DNA from: Diploptera punctata
Taxonomy: Eukaryota > Arthropoda > Insecta > Blattodea > Blaberidae
NCBI GenBank assembly: GCA_030220185.1
Contig: JASPKZ010007296.1
Location: 786,501-850,500, forward strand
Length of the DNA stretch: 64,000 nt
Direction of reading: 5' to 3'
Made by a program: the position numbers and the translations under genes. Every line of letters begins with the position of its first letter. Position 1 is the first letter of the stretch. Below are positions 11,061 to 21,539 of this stretch, in pieces. The notes beneath the pieces were generated by a model that saw only the letters and a list, made by a program, of their open reading frames with translations, was not told the origin of the DNA and ran no database searches.

Positions 11061-11061
<1 letters not shown>

Positions 11062-11115
<54 letters not shown>
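11062..11115. repeat. (ATT)n microsatellite
   Basis: About 18 ATT units lie between the LINE-R terminus and the next LINE fragment. Confidence 0.9.
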
Positions 11116-11119
11116 GTAG

Positions 11120-11720
11120 TGAGATCACATATTTAGAAATAAAAATGTAAGTTATAAAGAGGACATAAGAAAAAGAAATAATAAAGAACAATTTGCAATT
11201 ACGAGTACTTGCCTCAATGGAATATTGTGGGATAAAAATATAAGTAATAAAAATAAAATTAATATTTATCATACAATTATTAAAAGCATAATTACTTATG
11301 GAGCAGAACTTTGGCCATTAACAACAAAAACAAATAAGTATCTTTTGGCAAAGGAAGTGGATTTTATACGAAGGGCAGCAAGAATTTCAAGAAGAGAAAA
11401 AAAATAGAAACTCCGTTATAAGGGAGAAAATAAAGATTTAAGACACTATTTTAGATTATATTAAAACTCAGCAATTAAGATGGCACGAACATGTGCAAAG
11501 AATGGAAGAGGATCGGCTACCAAAACATGTTTTGGAATGGAAACCTGATGAACGACGAGGCAGAGGAAGACCTAAAACCTCCTGGAGTCAGGGAATATAT
11601 TTATACACAAGGAGAAAGATCTACTACCAGGAGATTCGATGAACCGACAAAATTGACTATTAGGAATCGGACGATGTCAAAGACATTAATCAACCGATGA
11701 TCTGTCTATTGTTTTTTATT
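11120..11720 (+). pseudogene. LINE-N-like retrotransposon C-terminus
   Basis: The frames read FRNKNVSYKEDIRKRNN, ILWDKNISNKNKINIYHTI, IKSIITYGAELWPLTTK and VDFIRRAARISRREKKRNS. After a frameshift come LRWHEHVQRMEEDRLPK, VLEWKPDERRGRGRPKTSW and a short end. The order matches the C-terminus of Jockey/CR1-type insect LINE reverse transcriptases ('YGAEtW', 'RWxGHVxRMxxxRLPKxxLxWxPxGRRxRGRPxxxW'). It is 5'-truncated with at least two frameshifts. Confidence 0.75.
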
Positions 11721-11952
11721 ATTATTATTAATTTCTTCTTTTCTACTTGCTTTAAACTCGCAGATTGTTGCATCCATAAGTTCATTCATTCATTCATTCA
11801 TTAATTTTAAGTCATTTGTGTTCGTCCATCATGTTTTTGGTCGTTATGATTATACATTTTGGAGTGAATTTGAAACTTAAATTAAAAGGTTTATGGGTTT
11901 AATAATGATCCTCTATTTCTTCTTTCTTTTGGTAGGACCTATCCATTCCCTT

Positions 11953-12291
11953 GTCCCTCGCCGTAGCCGAGTGGTTAAGGCAAATGTCTTGGCGCAAAGG
12001 TACGGTACTTGCGCTGGTTCGGGTCTCCACGGGAAATAAATTTTCTCATGGAATTTCGGCCAGTAGGAGATCGGTGACCACCCAGCCTCGTGAGGAATTT
12101 GGGTAGCTACAATAAGTAGAGGTTCCAGGCTGAGAAAAACAGTTATAACGGCTGGGGGACCCGACATGATGGCCACATGTCACCCCTACACTGGCTGGAT
12201 GATCATTTACCTCTGTGATTAACATGTAGACGTGAGGCAAGCAGCCGGCTGGTAGGCCCAGGGCCTTCTAGGCCTGTCGCGCCATGGAGTT
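11953..12291 (+). mobile_element. SINE-A copy with target-site duplication
   Basis: This is the reference copy of SINE-A. The tRNA-like head has box A GTAGCCGAGTGGTTAAGG and box B GGTTCGGGTCTCC. The body has TTTTCTCATGGAATTTCGG, GGTAGCTACAATAAGTAGAG and GCTGGGGGACCCGACAT. It ends in GGCCTGTCGCGCCATGGAG. A 13-bp direct repeat, TATCCATTCCCTT / TATCCATTTCCTT with one mismatch, flanks it at 11940-11952 and 12292-12304. The head resembles a class II tRNA (Leu or Ser type). Confidence 0.85.
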
Positions 12292-12304
12292 TATCCATTT
12301 CCTT

Positions 12305-12479
12305 TTTCTTGTATTTTCTACGCGAACGATGTATGTATTTATTTCATTTTGTGTTCCGATTAATTAACCAACTGTTGAAAAGTCCTATTTTATAATATTT
12401 CTTAATATTTGCACTTCTTAATTAATCTCATTGTTTTGTTTGTAATTTATCACAAAATTCTCATCTCAGTATTGTTTCG
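12305..12479. other. unassigned AT-rich sequence
   Basis: No recognised content before the LINE scrap at 12480. Confidence 0.4.
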
Positions 12480-12565
12480 TCTGTGTATAATAGCTCTGTA
12501 TTCACAGCCATAAGTGAGCACTGGCAACACAACTGATTTATAAATCCTAATTTAGTTTTTTTTTG
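12480..12565 (-). mobile_element. LINE reverse-transcriptase scrap
   Basis: A minus-strand frame reads YKSVVLPVLTYGCEYRAIIH, the 'LxxxVxxxLxYGCExW' block found in the C-terminal part of many LINE reverse transcriptases. Too little is left for a family call. Confidence 0.5.
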
Positions 12566-12644
12566 TTGTCCATTATAACATTGCTTAAAGAGTATCGAAT
12601 TTTACTTGTCATGTGTTATTATTTATCATTCAACTAATTAAACA

Positions 12645-12755
12645 AATCACTAGCACTATGGAACCCCTAGGATTATGGCCGCATTCCTGTTTATAATAAT
12701 AATTGTTGGTATGTATTTGAAGTCCAATTTCTTAGTGTTACTCACTGTAGTGAGT
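12645..12755 (-). mobile_element. LINE-R fragment, part of a mosaic
   Basis: The first 35 bp are the antisense family terminus (CACTAGCACTATGGAACCCC ... TATGGCCGC). They are joined directly to antisense sequence from about 750 bp further inside the element (TCCAATTTCTTAGTGTTACT), so the middle is deleted. The right edge meets an opposite-strand copy at a perfect inverted junction. Confidence 0.6.
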
Positions 12756-13535
12756 AACATTAAGAAATTGAGACTGGAAGTAAACATCAATAAAAGTAAA
12801 TACAGAGGCCTAGTCACACACAGAAATACATTATATAATGGAAATGGACAGTTAATGACAAATGAGGGAAATTTTGAAGAAGTGGCTGAATTCAAATACC
12901 TGGAAACAATAATGACAAATAGGAATGATATGCATAAATAATTAAACATAGGGTCAATTCTGGAAATGCATGCTATTATGAATTACAAGGACTCTTGTCA
13001 TCCCAACTTCTTAAAAAAAAAACGTTAAACTGCAAACAGTCTATTTAAAACTGTTATTCTCCCAGTTATAATGCATAATATGGATGCGAAACTTGGACTC
13101 TTACTTTAAGGGAGGAGAAAAAATACGAGATTTGAGAATAAAGTATTTAGATACATTTTTGGACCAAAGAATGATGGACAGACAGGCGAATGGAGAAGAC
13201 TACTTAACTGTGAGATAAATGCTCCTTTTAAGAAACCAGATATAATTAGAACAGTTAAGTCTCGTAGATAGCTTTGTGCAGGGCACGTGACACGAATGGG
13301 GATTGAAAGTGGGGGGATGGAAACTTCTTGTAGGAAAACCAGAAGGAAAACCTCCAGTTGGTAGACCAATAATGGGATGGAAGAATAACATTAATCATGA
13401 TTTGAGGAAAGTAGATTATACAGGGGATGATTTGAAAACATCAACTCAGGATAGGGATGCATGGAGACCATGATCATTCGGCCATGGACATTATAGGTTT
13501 GATAGTGCCAATGAAAGTAGTTAGTTAGATATATG
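12756..13535 (+). mobile_element. LINE-R 3' segment, about 780 bp
   Basis: The frames give VSNIKKLRLEVNINKSKY, NGNGQLMTNEGNFEEVAEF and KYLETIMTNRND. Decayed versions of the thumb, the HVTRMGIESG region and the RPIMGWKNNINHDL tail follow. The end is TTTGATAGTGCCAATGAAAG and a TAGTTAGT tail. It shares a head-to-head junction with the preceding minus-strand fragment. Confidence 0.75.
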
Positions 13536-13745
13536 AATTCAGCTACTTCTTCAAAATTTCCGTCATTTGTCATTAACTGTCCATTTCCATTATATAACAC
13601 TATTATAGACCTATGTGTGACCATATATTTAGTTTTATTGATGTTTACTTCCAGTCCCAATTTCTTAGTGTTACTCAATAGAGTGTACGTGTTGGCCCTT
13701 AATATTTCTCGCTATCGCCTAATAATACCTCATAGTTTATTATAG
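13536..13745 (-). mobile_element. LINE-R internal fragment
   Basis: Antisense frames show SNTKKLGLEVNINKTKYMV, NGNGQLMTNDGNFEEVAEF and IY. It covers only the region between the palm and the thumb. It lies tail-to-tail against the plus-strand copy to its left. Confidence 0.75.
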
Positions 13746-13796
13746 TATTTGTGTTTCGTTTTGTTGAACTAAATTCACTACTTGTTCCATCATAGT

Positions 13797-13797
13797 A

Positions 13798-13841
<44 letters not shown>

Positions 13842-13855
13842 CATCATCATTATAT
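13797..13855. repeat. (ATT)n then (ATC)n microsatellite
   Basis: About 15 ATT units pass into four ATC units. Confidence 0.85.
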
Positions 13856-13867
13856 TTGTTTTAAATG

Positions 13868-14050
13868 CCCAATAGGCTAGCCAAGAATGAGGTGGGAGAA
13901 TAACAACCATGGTTTGAAAGAGGTGAATTATAACAGAGAATGATTAAAAAACATAGCTCTTGATTTGGGATGTAGGCCTACGGAGAACTTATGCCCGTGT
14001 TCCAATAAGCCTTCGGGTTCGCTATTTGCCAGTGGGTTAGATATTATTTA
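13868..14050 (+). mobile_element. LINE-R 3' end fragment
   Basis: It begins at AATAGGCTAGCCAAGAATGA (family consensus 'GGTAGACCAAGAATGAGGTG') and ends with GGGTTCGCTATTTGCCAGTG. It is 5'-truncated and diverged. Confidence 0.7.
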
Positions 14051-14139
14051 AATGCTTAGGATATTTTTAATTATTTAATTAATAATTGTCTGTGTATACT
14101 GTTACATCCCTAGGTGGGACAAGGAGTTACTTAGCCAAA

Positions 14140-14450
14140 CTTATGTCCCTAAATATGTCATTGGTTTAGAGACCTATCTCCTCGAAGAAAAACCTAGTAC
14201 GCAACTAAGATAGTACTTGGATGGAAAAGGGCGATTACATTTTGCTCAAAGATTCAAATTTAGACTTGAGATTATTTTACGACCCCGAAAGACTTTAGAC
14301 TTGGGGACCGACGGCCTGAACTCCCTACCGAAGGATTTGTTTCTTGAATTTTCCTCCTAAATATCCATCGACCCCGACCGGGTTTAAACTCTCGATCCGC
14401 GGGACTAGTGACAAGGAACTAGCACCTTGACCATCTAGGCCGATAATTAT
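14140..14450 (-). mobile_element. SINE-C-like copy
   Basis: The minus-strand head reads GGCCTAGATGGTCAAGGTGC ... GAGAGTTTAAACCCGGTCGG, then GGTCGATGGATATTTAGGAG. This matches the GGTTCAAACCCGGCCGGGGT / GATGGATTTTT junction of the SINE-C copy at 23401. The body towards 14140 is weakly conserved, so that boundary is uncertain. Confidence 0.5.
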
Positions 14451-15214
14451 AAATTGTTCTTTATAGAAAACTGTATCTTTATTTCCGTCTTCTGAGATTT
14501 TTTCATATAACGTTCTCATCAATTCTTGATATCTATTCATGCAACCCTGTACAGTTTCATGAACCAAACAATGTCAAATTTCTTTCATTTTTTAAAGCAA
14601 ATAATCAAATTCATCATCAGGATGAAACGACTTTCTAGCCCAATTTTGAGAAAAAATATCTTTCCCGATGCTATTGAGATATAATTTAATTTAATCTTAT
14701 CTAGTCACACAACTACTGCTATTTTGATGCAGAACTGCACCCGAGGCAATTCCGCATTGCAGTTTGTGTAACGAGTTACTTTCCGCACGGATTCCTCCTT
14801 AAATTGTACTTTTACACCTAATTCTGCGTGCAATTTGTCAATTCACAGTCGGTATCACTGTGCGGTTATATTATGAAACCTCGCCTTTTACTTTTTTACA
14901 ATTACATGAGATACATTAATCTTGTCAATAGCAACAAATTGTGATGCCTTCTGTCGGACTAGTTTAATTTCAGTAAGGAAGTTTTCATCTTGAGGGCATA
15001 ATTTATTTTTTAATGATTTTTTTAGTAGTGAGTTGCATCCATGCTCTCTGATCAAGTTACATTAGATCGTAAGAGAATGAGAAACTCGCACTCAACTAAT
15101 GAAATGAACTAACATTTAATCGAATTCTTGATTCATATCTTTGCAACAGTTGACATTTTAGTGGGGATATTTTCTTGGTATACGCATATACTAATCAATT
15201 ATTTATTAAAGTAA
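14451..15214. other. unassigned sequence
   Basis: No gene or repeat recognised. ACGAGTTACTTTCCGCA at about 14771 also occurs, with one base changed, near 3441, which hints at a low-copy repeat. Confidence 0.4.
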
Positions 15215-15335
15215 TGATATTACTGAAACCAGCAAAATCGGACCTTTAGGAGTGGAGGTTTACGCGATACCCTAAATTAGAAAATTGCTTTAGCAGCAAC
15301 AATTTTTGTTCCCTTGCAACGAAACTGGATGTATA
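15215..15335. repeat. repeat-Q fragment
   Basis: It contains CCAGCAAAATCGGACC, GAGTGGAGGTTTACGCGATA and CTTGCAACGAAACTGGATG. These blocks recur in the same order at 42895-43340, 46285-47300 and 57700-58200. Confidence 0.6.
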
Positions 15336-15361
15336 TAATTAGATTAACCAACGAAAGATAA

Positions 15362-15690
15362 TTGATTGATTGAGGGTCTTTCCACTTTTCAGCGGTTGCC
15401 CTTTTACCAGCCGGCTGCTGGCCCTTCACATTCACATGTGTCAATCACAGAGGTAGATGATCAACAGCCAGTGTAGGGGTGACATGTGGTTAGCATGTCG
15501 AGTCCCCCAGCCGTTATAGCTGGTTCCTCAACCTAGAGCCGCTACTTATTGTAGCTACCCAATTGCCTCATACTGGCCGAAATACCATGAGAAAATTTCT
15601 TCCCCCATGGAGACTCGAACCAGCGCAAGTCCCGTAGCTCTGCGCCAAGGCTTCCTACCTTAACCGCTCGGCTTAGGCGCGGGACACACA
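15362..15690 (-). mobile_element. SINE-A copy with 8-bp duplication
   Basis: The minus strand starts CCCGCGCCTAAGCCGAGCGG (box A), has TTCGAGTCTCCATGG as box B and ends in AAAAGTGGAAAGACCCTCAA. The flanking AAAGATAA occurs at 15354-15361 and 15691-15698. The tail differs from the copy at 11953: it has a CCTTTTTAACC-type end shared with the copy at 37111, so SINE-A has at least two tail variants. Confidence 0.8.
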
Positions 15691-15894
15691 AAAGATAACC
15701 ATAAACCATCGGACCATAAAATTGAATTGCTGGTAAACTGAGGACGGACTTTTCTGTAGTAAAAGAAGTGTTTGGTCCTTAAGGAGAAATAACGATATGT
15801 AAACTCTTAGATCAGGAGTTGAGTTCTTTGTTAATAACGTAATGTCGTTTAGCACTTTTTTGCATTAAGGCAATTACAACATTATTTGTAGAAA

Positions 15895-16100
15895 GTTCGC
15901 CGTGCTGGCTCACGTGGTAGGATGACTACCGAGCCCTGTTTCGATACCCGGTGGGGTTGAAAAATTAATTGTGAAATTAATTTAATTGCAAAATTTTCAA
16001 TCTCAGGACTAGGAGAGATGGTGGTATACAATTTTTAATCGCTAGGTTGTACACCAGATTGCTGTAATACATTTAAAACCTCTCCGCAGTACATATTTTG
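15895..16100 (+). mobile_element. SINE-E copy
   Basis: Head GCCGTGCTGGCTCACGTGGT and B box TGTTTCGATACCCGG. The body has AATTTTCAATCTCAGGACTA and GCTAGGTTGTACACCAGA. It ends with ACCTCTCCGCAGTACATAT. Confidence 0.6.
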
Positions 16101-16389
16101 AGAAGGCATACAGTACTGTAGATAGCGCGTCCTCGCGTTGGATGCGGACGTTAAACGAGGCGGCATCGGCATCGGCTTTCATCTTCTCCATTCTCTTCAT
16201 CAACGTGCCTCATACAACACACTTTACAAGCTTGACACTGTGCGTTGTTTAGACTACACTTTGATAATACTTTAAATTATATAATTAATGTATATAGAAG
16301 ACGTTGGGCTGATGCATTATGAAGTCGGAACGGTCAATTGCCTAATCCCTGGAGTGATGATGATATATATCAAGTATTATAAACCTTTG
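16101..16389. other. unassigned sequence
   Basis: No gene recognised. The block at 16118-16190 is relatively GC-rich (GCGCGTCCTCGCGTTGGATG). I could not attach a promoter or gene to it. Confidence 0.4.
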
Positions 16390-16447
16390 TATTGTATCCC
16401 CTCGTTGAGTGGAAGAGAAAGCCGTAACTCTGCAATCTTAAATAAAG

Positions 16448-16509
<62 letters not shown>
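16390..16509 (+). mobile_element. LINE-H 3' end with (ATT)n tail
   Basis: Family terminus CGTTGAGTGGAAGAGAAAGC, then CGTAACTCTGCAATCTTAAA and TAAAGCA, then about 20 ATT units at 16449-16509. The hairpin arms have decayed here. Out-of-frame reading of the microsatellite makes poly-Leu and poly-Ile frames that are not genes. Confidence 0.75.
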
Positions 16510-16511
<2 letters not shown>

Positions 16512-17030
16512 ACTGTTTGTGCTGATGATGGAATAAGTTCCGTATGGACTACATTTTTAAACAAATGTTTAACCAAGTTGAGTAAGGCGATACCTTGCAG
16601 GTAATAACAATATAATATTTAAAATTATTACTTTTGTCATTAGGCTTCTAAACTAATAAATATTAAAGTTAGTCTATATTGTCTAATTATATAAATTTTA
16701 AAATTACCGGTATTTTAAAAATCTAAAGTAGGGACTACACAACAGCAGTCTTACCGTCCCCATAGCTTGATGGCATACAATATTTCTAGTAGATCTAGAG
16801 AACACATACACTGATTTCAATCAATAGTGAAAGAGGACTGCAATTATAATTATTAAGTCCCAGATTTGTACATATATAATTTTGTTTTTCTAATATGTAC
16901 ACCCCTAAAACAAAGTTCAATATCGCGTTTGGCAAGTGACAAGTGGATATTTAAAGTTTTATTTCACATAAAAACACATTTAAAAAAAGGGTATGTGAAT
17001 AAATATTTTCGACGTTTTGTCAAAAAATAC
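16510..17030. other. unassigned sequence
   Basis: No gene or repeat recognised. Confidence 0.4.
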
Positions 17031-17830
17031 TTACTTACTTACTCACTGGCACTATCGAACCCGCAGGTTCATGGCCGCGCACACATAAGCTCTCCATACA
17101 TCCCTATCCTGAGCCAATGCTTTCCAATCATTCCCTGTACAATCCACTTCCCACAAATCATAGTTAATGTTGTTCTCCCACCTCATTCTTGGTCTACCAA
17201 CTGGGCGTTTTCCTTCTGGCACCCGCCCCCCTACAAGAAGTTTCCATGCACGTCTTTCCACACTTCCCCATACGTGCAACATGTCATGGCCCATCGCAGT
17301 CTACGAGACTTAACTGTTCTTATTATAGCGGGCTTCATATAAAGACCATGTAAGTTTATGGTTATGTAGTCTTTCTCCATTCACCTGTATGTTCATCTAT
17401 CTGTGGTCCAAAAATTTTCCTAAGAACTTTATTCGAAAAGACTCATAATCTCCTTTCCTCCCTTAAAGTAAGAGTCCATGTTTCGCACCCATATAATATA
17501 ACTGGTAGAATAATAGTTTTATATATTTTCAGCTTAACGTTTTTTGAAAGGAGTTGGGACATCAAAAGTCTCTGCAATGCATAATAGCATGCATTTCCAG
17601 AATTGAGCCTATGTTTAATTTCTATGTGCATCTCATTCCTATTTGTGATTATTGTTTCTAGGTATTTGAATTCAGCCACTTCCTCAAAATTTCCCTCATT
17701 TGTCATTAGCTGTCCATTATATACTGAATTTCTACGTGTGACCATATATTTAGTTTTACTGATATTTACTTCCAGTCCTAATTTCTTAGTGTTACTCAAT
17801 AGTGTGTGTGCGTGTTGGCCTTTAGTATCT
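17031..17830 (-). mobile_element. LINE-R 3' segment, about 800 bp
   Basis: This is one of the least decayed copies. Antisense frames at 17443-17799 (118 codons) and 17052-17294 (80 codons) carry KKLGLEVNISKTKYMVT, QLMTNEGNFEEVAEFKYLE, IKHRLNSGNACYYALQRLL, VILYGCETWTLTLREERRL, EGKRPVGRPRMRWENN, DWKALAQDRDVWRAYV and AAMNLRVR. A TTACTTACTTACT microsatellite precedes the 3' terminus on the plus strand. It is 5'-truncated, so no palm domain remains. Confidence 0.85.
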
Positions 17831-18524
17831 CCCCAAAAAATACATATTTTATTACATTTTCTTTCTAAGTACCCATTTTAGTACTTTACTCATTCTCTTG
17901 AACATATTAGAACACAAAACAAAATATTTCAGTACGTTTACTACTTGATTTCTGCTGATTCAGTTGAACTTGCAGCGGCGGAGAATCATCATACACTGTT
18001 CTCTTTATTTTGACATACAGTAATGCACTGACTAACTTAAGATTTCTGGTTTATTAGTTTTAATTGTTAGTTAAAATCAGTCACTAGTCTAATCTGGTCA
18101 AATCTGATGTTTAGCTTCAATTGGTGAATTCTAATATTCATTTTCTAACAAGTAGCCTACATGTTTTCTCATGTTTTGCTTTACTGTTTCTTTTTAGTAC
18201 CTACTCTTTCGAATTGTTATCACTTACAAAATAAATATTTATATGTTTACTGTCTATAAACTTCCATGTCCAATCAATTATAAATTATATCTAATTATAA
18301 TTTGAATGTGTCGAGTAAGAATGGGGATGTATAACCCTAGCAATGATTCCTGACGAATGAACTTTGTAATGAGAGCTTAGATGCGAGTCCTGTACTAACC
18401 AGATGTAGGTCTCAGCCAATAGGAAGTATGGCTACACATCATTTATAGCTCCCTCGCTAGCGAATATCAAATACAGTCACTGCAATATTTTTAAAATCTC
18501 ACTACAAACATTAAATAATATACA
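17831..18524. other. unassigned sequence
   Basis: No gene or repeat recognised. Confidence 0.4.
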
Positions 18525-18634
18525 TAATCTTTATCGTAGACTGCGATGGGCAGGACATGTGGCACGAATGGGAATGAAAGACGTGCATGGAAGCTTCTTG
18601 TAGGAAAACCAGAGGGAAAACGTCCAGTTGGTAG
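18525..18634 (+). mobile_element. LINE-R 3' segment, left part of split copy
   Basis: It reads RLRWAGHVARMG-like (CGTAGACTGCGATGGGCAGG) and then LLVGKPEGKRPVGS. It stops at GTCCAGTTGGTAG, and the copy resumes at 19737 with GTAGATCAAGAATGAGGTGG. The intervening 1102 bp is an insertion flanked by GTAG. Confidence 0.8.
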
Positions 18635-19736
18635 TGGAGAAGGGTTATTGTTGGGGTAAAGAGGTGAAGAGGTGTAGGTGTTGATTTAGTGACACTAGGA
18701 ATACTGAAGGAGTTCTCCATGTGTGAGAACTTAGGTTGCTCAGGTTGGTAATCGGTAGAGTTGAGGTTCTTATCTCGGGATTCCACGAGGACTTCGTCGG
18801 GCAGAATTAATGTGTAGAGAATGTCTGGTAAAAGTAGTTTATTCTTATCTTTTATAAACTGCAAGTAATTGTATATATGAAGTGAATTTATCTAACTTTC
18901 AGAACGAAGTGTTTTTGAGAAGTGACTATGTTTGATCGTACACGAGAAGTGACTTGATGTAATTTATACGAGAAGTGACGAGGAGAAGCCTCTCTCGCCT
19001 ATAGGTAAATTAGTTACTCCCACTACCTCGATCTAGTGGACCTAAGGTCTGTGCTTAGGCACATATAACGAAACATATAATTGGTTAATGCGCCCTCCTA
19101 TTTTGATCCCGGGGTTGTTACAAATTTATTATTGGCGATTTACGCCTTCAGAGGTTGGACCTTTTTTTCCCGTGCTGGCTTCACGTACAGTCAGGTCACA
19201 AACATTAGCTAGGCTTGGGTTTTTTTTCTTAGGCTTGGGTTTTTTTTCCTAGGCTTCAGACGCTAGAAAATTGCCATATTCCCACACTTTTTTGCTAGCG
19301 TTGTTTGTGTCAGGTAAAACCCCCACTTGTACATTTAGCTAATGAGTTATGGTTATCACGATAAATCAGTTAACTGGAGGCTTAGAAGATATTTCTACTC
19401 AATCTGTCGAGCAAAGGATTTTGTCATTAGTAAGTTATTATGATGTGTCAGCCACTTCCGTCTTAACAAAAGAAAGGGTGACATTACCTGAGTTGACAGT
19501 ACCCTCCTTAATAACTAATAATTTGATTACATTGATGCTGACTTCTTTGGATCATTTTATATGACCTTTGCGCCTACATAATCAGGTTCTACTCGCTTGC
19601 CTGATCAATTTGAATATAAATATGACCTAAGTCCAGTAACTGCTTCATTAAATGATATTATAATTTTATCTGCTTATTATTGCCGATAGGGATTTATTTA
19701 GATTTACACAGGAGGCTGTGTGAATGACTTGCCACA
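18635..19736. mobile_element. LTR-retrotransposon-like insertion, 4-bp duplication
   Basis: The insertion begins TGGAGAAGGGTT and ends GACTTGCCACA (TG...CA). GTAG is duplicated exactly at 18631-18634 and 19737-19740 inside a LINE-R copy. A 4-bp duplication with TG/CA ends fits Ty3/Gypsy-type integration. About 18635-19122 could be a 5' LTR, because it ends in TTGTTACA and is followed by a TTATTATTGGCGATTTACGC block that could hold a primer-binding site. A 71-codon frame at 19349-19564 is unrecognised. The two ends do not obviously match as LTR copies, so this may be an internally deleted or chimeric element. Confidence 0.5.
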
Positions 19737-19900
19737 GTAGATCAAGAATGAGGTGGGAGAATAACATTAACTATGATTTGAGGGAGATATTTTATACGGG
19801 GAATAATTGGAAAACATTAGCTCAGGATAGGGATGTATGGAGAGCATATGTCCGCGCGGCCATGAACCTACGGGTTCGATAGTGCCAGTGAGTTGGGACA
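19737..19900 (+). mobile_element. LINE-R 3' segment, right part of split copy
   Basis: It resumes the copy from 18634 and reads SRMRWENNINYDLREI, NNWKTLAQDRDVWRAYVRA and AMNLRVR. It ends at the exact family terminus TTCGATAGTGCCAGTGAG. Confidence 0.8.
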
Positions 19901-19920
19901 TCTTTATATGTGGAGGAATT

Positions 19921-19929
19921 CTATATATG

Positions 19930-19994
<65 letters not shown>
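19921..19994. repeat. compound (TA)n(CA)n microsatellite
   Basis: TA repeats at about 19930-19952 pass directly into about 21 CA units ending at 19994. Open frames through it are artefacts. Confidence 0.95.
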
Positions 19995-19996
<2 letters not shown>

Positions 19997-20061
19997 TATT
20001 TGATTTATATCACACTCTTAATGTTTTAAATAACCACTAAATGTCACTTTAATTTAAACAA

Positions 20062-20292
20062 TTTATAGTCTTCCCCGCACCGTAGCCATGTGATTAAGGC
20101 AAGATGTCTTGGCGCAAAGCTACAGGACTTGCGCTGGCTCGAGTATCCACGGGGGAAGAAATGTTCCCAAGGAATTTCTGCCAGTATGGGACCGATGCCC
20201 ACCCAGCATCGTGAGGCATTTGGGTAGCTACAATAAGTAGCGGCTCCAGGTTGAGAGGACCAGTTATAATGGCTGGGGGACCCGACATTCAC
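20062..20292 (+). mobile_element. SINE-A copy, 3'-truncated
   Basis: Head CCGCACCGTAGCCATGTGAT and box B GGCTCGAGTATCCACGG, then AAGGAATTTCTGCCAGTATG and GGGTAGCTACAATAAGTAGC. It stops at GGCTGGGGGACCCGACATTC, so the last third of the element is missing. Confidence 0.75.
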
Positions 20293-21034
20293 ATTGCACT
20301 ATAATTTTAAGACTTCAGGCAGCAAGTGTTCAAAATATTATAATTAAAGTCTACGGTTTAAAATCTAAAATCAACACATCCGCGTCTCACTATAATTCTC
20401 TATGGACTGTACATGTTTTTGTAGAGCAACTGTTTTGTTTGTACACGTGGCAGACAGGGAATTCACAGGTCAGCAGTCTTGATAGGCTCTCCCATTGGAT
20501 TTACGGCCAAGGACATTCTTCAAAATCCCTTGCGCGACCTATAAAGTTGTAAAGTCAGAGAGATTCGTCATGCCTATTTAACTTATAATGAATTAAAAAA
20601 AATATTAATAAACAGGAAGATGATTTCATATCAATTCCGTTAAGGAAGGGAAATGTTTTGAAATATAGAGTAGGCGCAGTGTTTATAATTCATGGCGCCA
20701 AATATATGTCAGATATGAATGATATCACCTCTTCCAATTTGTTTTTAATGCATTACTCTACATGTTATGTGGCGGTGTAATTAGCAGATCTGTGTTCCAC
20801 TGACATTTTAGCATTTCAGAACTGTATGTCCCTATCATAGCAATGCATTCAATTTAGACAAAAGTCAATCACTGTGTCAAGTCTATCCTTGCTCTTCTGC
20901 CATCAAACTGAAATACTGTTTCAAAATATTTTTAAACATTTCAAGTTATCCAAAAACATGAACATAGGTTCTGTCAGATTTGATTTTTGGATTTTATTTT
21001 TACTTTCACTATCAATGATGCAAAGCTACGGTTT
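20293..21034. other. unassigned sequence
   Basis: No gene or repeat recognised. A 64-codon frame at 20874-21068 has no motif. Confidence 0.4.
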
Positions 21035-21355
21035 GTGTCCCCAACGGGACATAACATTTTTCTCATGAAATTTCGGTACATATGAGACCAGTGAACACTA
21101 AGTATTGTGCGGAATTTGGGTAGCTATATGTACAATAGGTAGCGGCTCCAAATTGAAATAATCAATTATAACGGTTAGGGAACTGGATATGCTGACCAGG
21201 AGTCACCTCTATACTGGTTGGATGATCGTCCACGTTTATAAATTACATGTGGATGTGATGTCAGCAGCTGGTTGGTATATTAAGGCCCTTCTAGGGGTGT
21301 CCCGTAGCTCTGAGCCAAGGCATGATACCTTAGATCGCTCGGCTAAGGAGCAGGA
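21035..21355 (+). mobile_element. SINE-A copy ending in an inverted SINE-A head
   Basis: The plus-strand body (TCTCATGAAATTTCGGTAC, GGTAGCTATATGTACAATAG, ACGGTTAGGGAACTGGATAT) runs to GGCCCTTCTAGGGGTGTCCC. There it joins an antisense head (CGTAGCTCTGAGCCAAGGCA ... GATCGCTCGGCTAAGGAGC) at about 21299-21355. The plus-strand head is missing. Confidence 0.6.
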
Positions 21356-21539
21356 CACATTAATACTTACTAGTTTCAATATTTAAATTATTAAATAAAT
21401 GAACGCAGTGCATCCTAAATACACTGTACATAGCCAATTGAATCCTCAGTCAACCATATCAAGTTCACATCTCTGCTGTATAAATCCCTAAGATTCATCC
21501 TAATATTATCCTCCCATCTAATGGTATTTTCCTCAATTC

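Larger units (their letters stand above)
10045..11061 (+). mobile_element. LINE-R copy with nested insertion
   Basis: The copy starts in the palm motif, where the usual YADD reads YAHD (GTGTATGCTCATGATG near 10056). It then has ELGLGVYNKSKYMASSRNTL, EFKHLGTIITNRIEAT and, after a gap, LPVILYGCET-type and VGRPIMKME-type remnants. It ends at CCTGATTTT-like bases and TACAGCCAGTGAGC. An insertion at about 10377-10630 interrupts it. The (ATT)n at 11062-11115 follows the 3' terminus. Confidence 0.75.

Noticed and set aside
11953..12030. tRNA-Leu/Ser-like gene
   Set aside because: The head has box A and box B, but it continues without a terminator into a 339-bp SINE body, is bounded by a target duplication, and recurs in a dozen places.
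12046..12240. Antisense frames over SINE-A (also 20044-20292 and 55092-55331)
   Set aside because: The same peptide words recur wherever SINE-A occurs, so they reflect the SINE sequence and not proteins.
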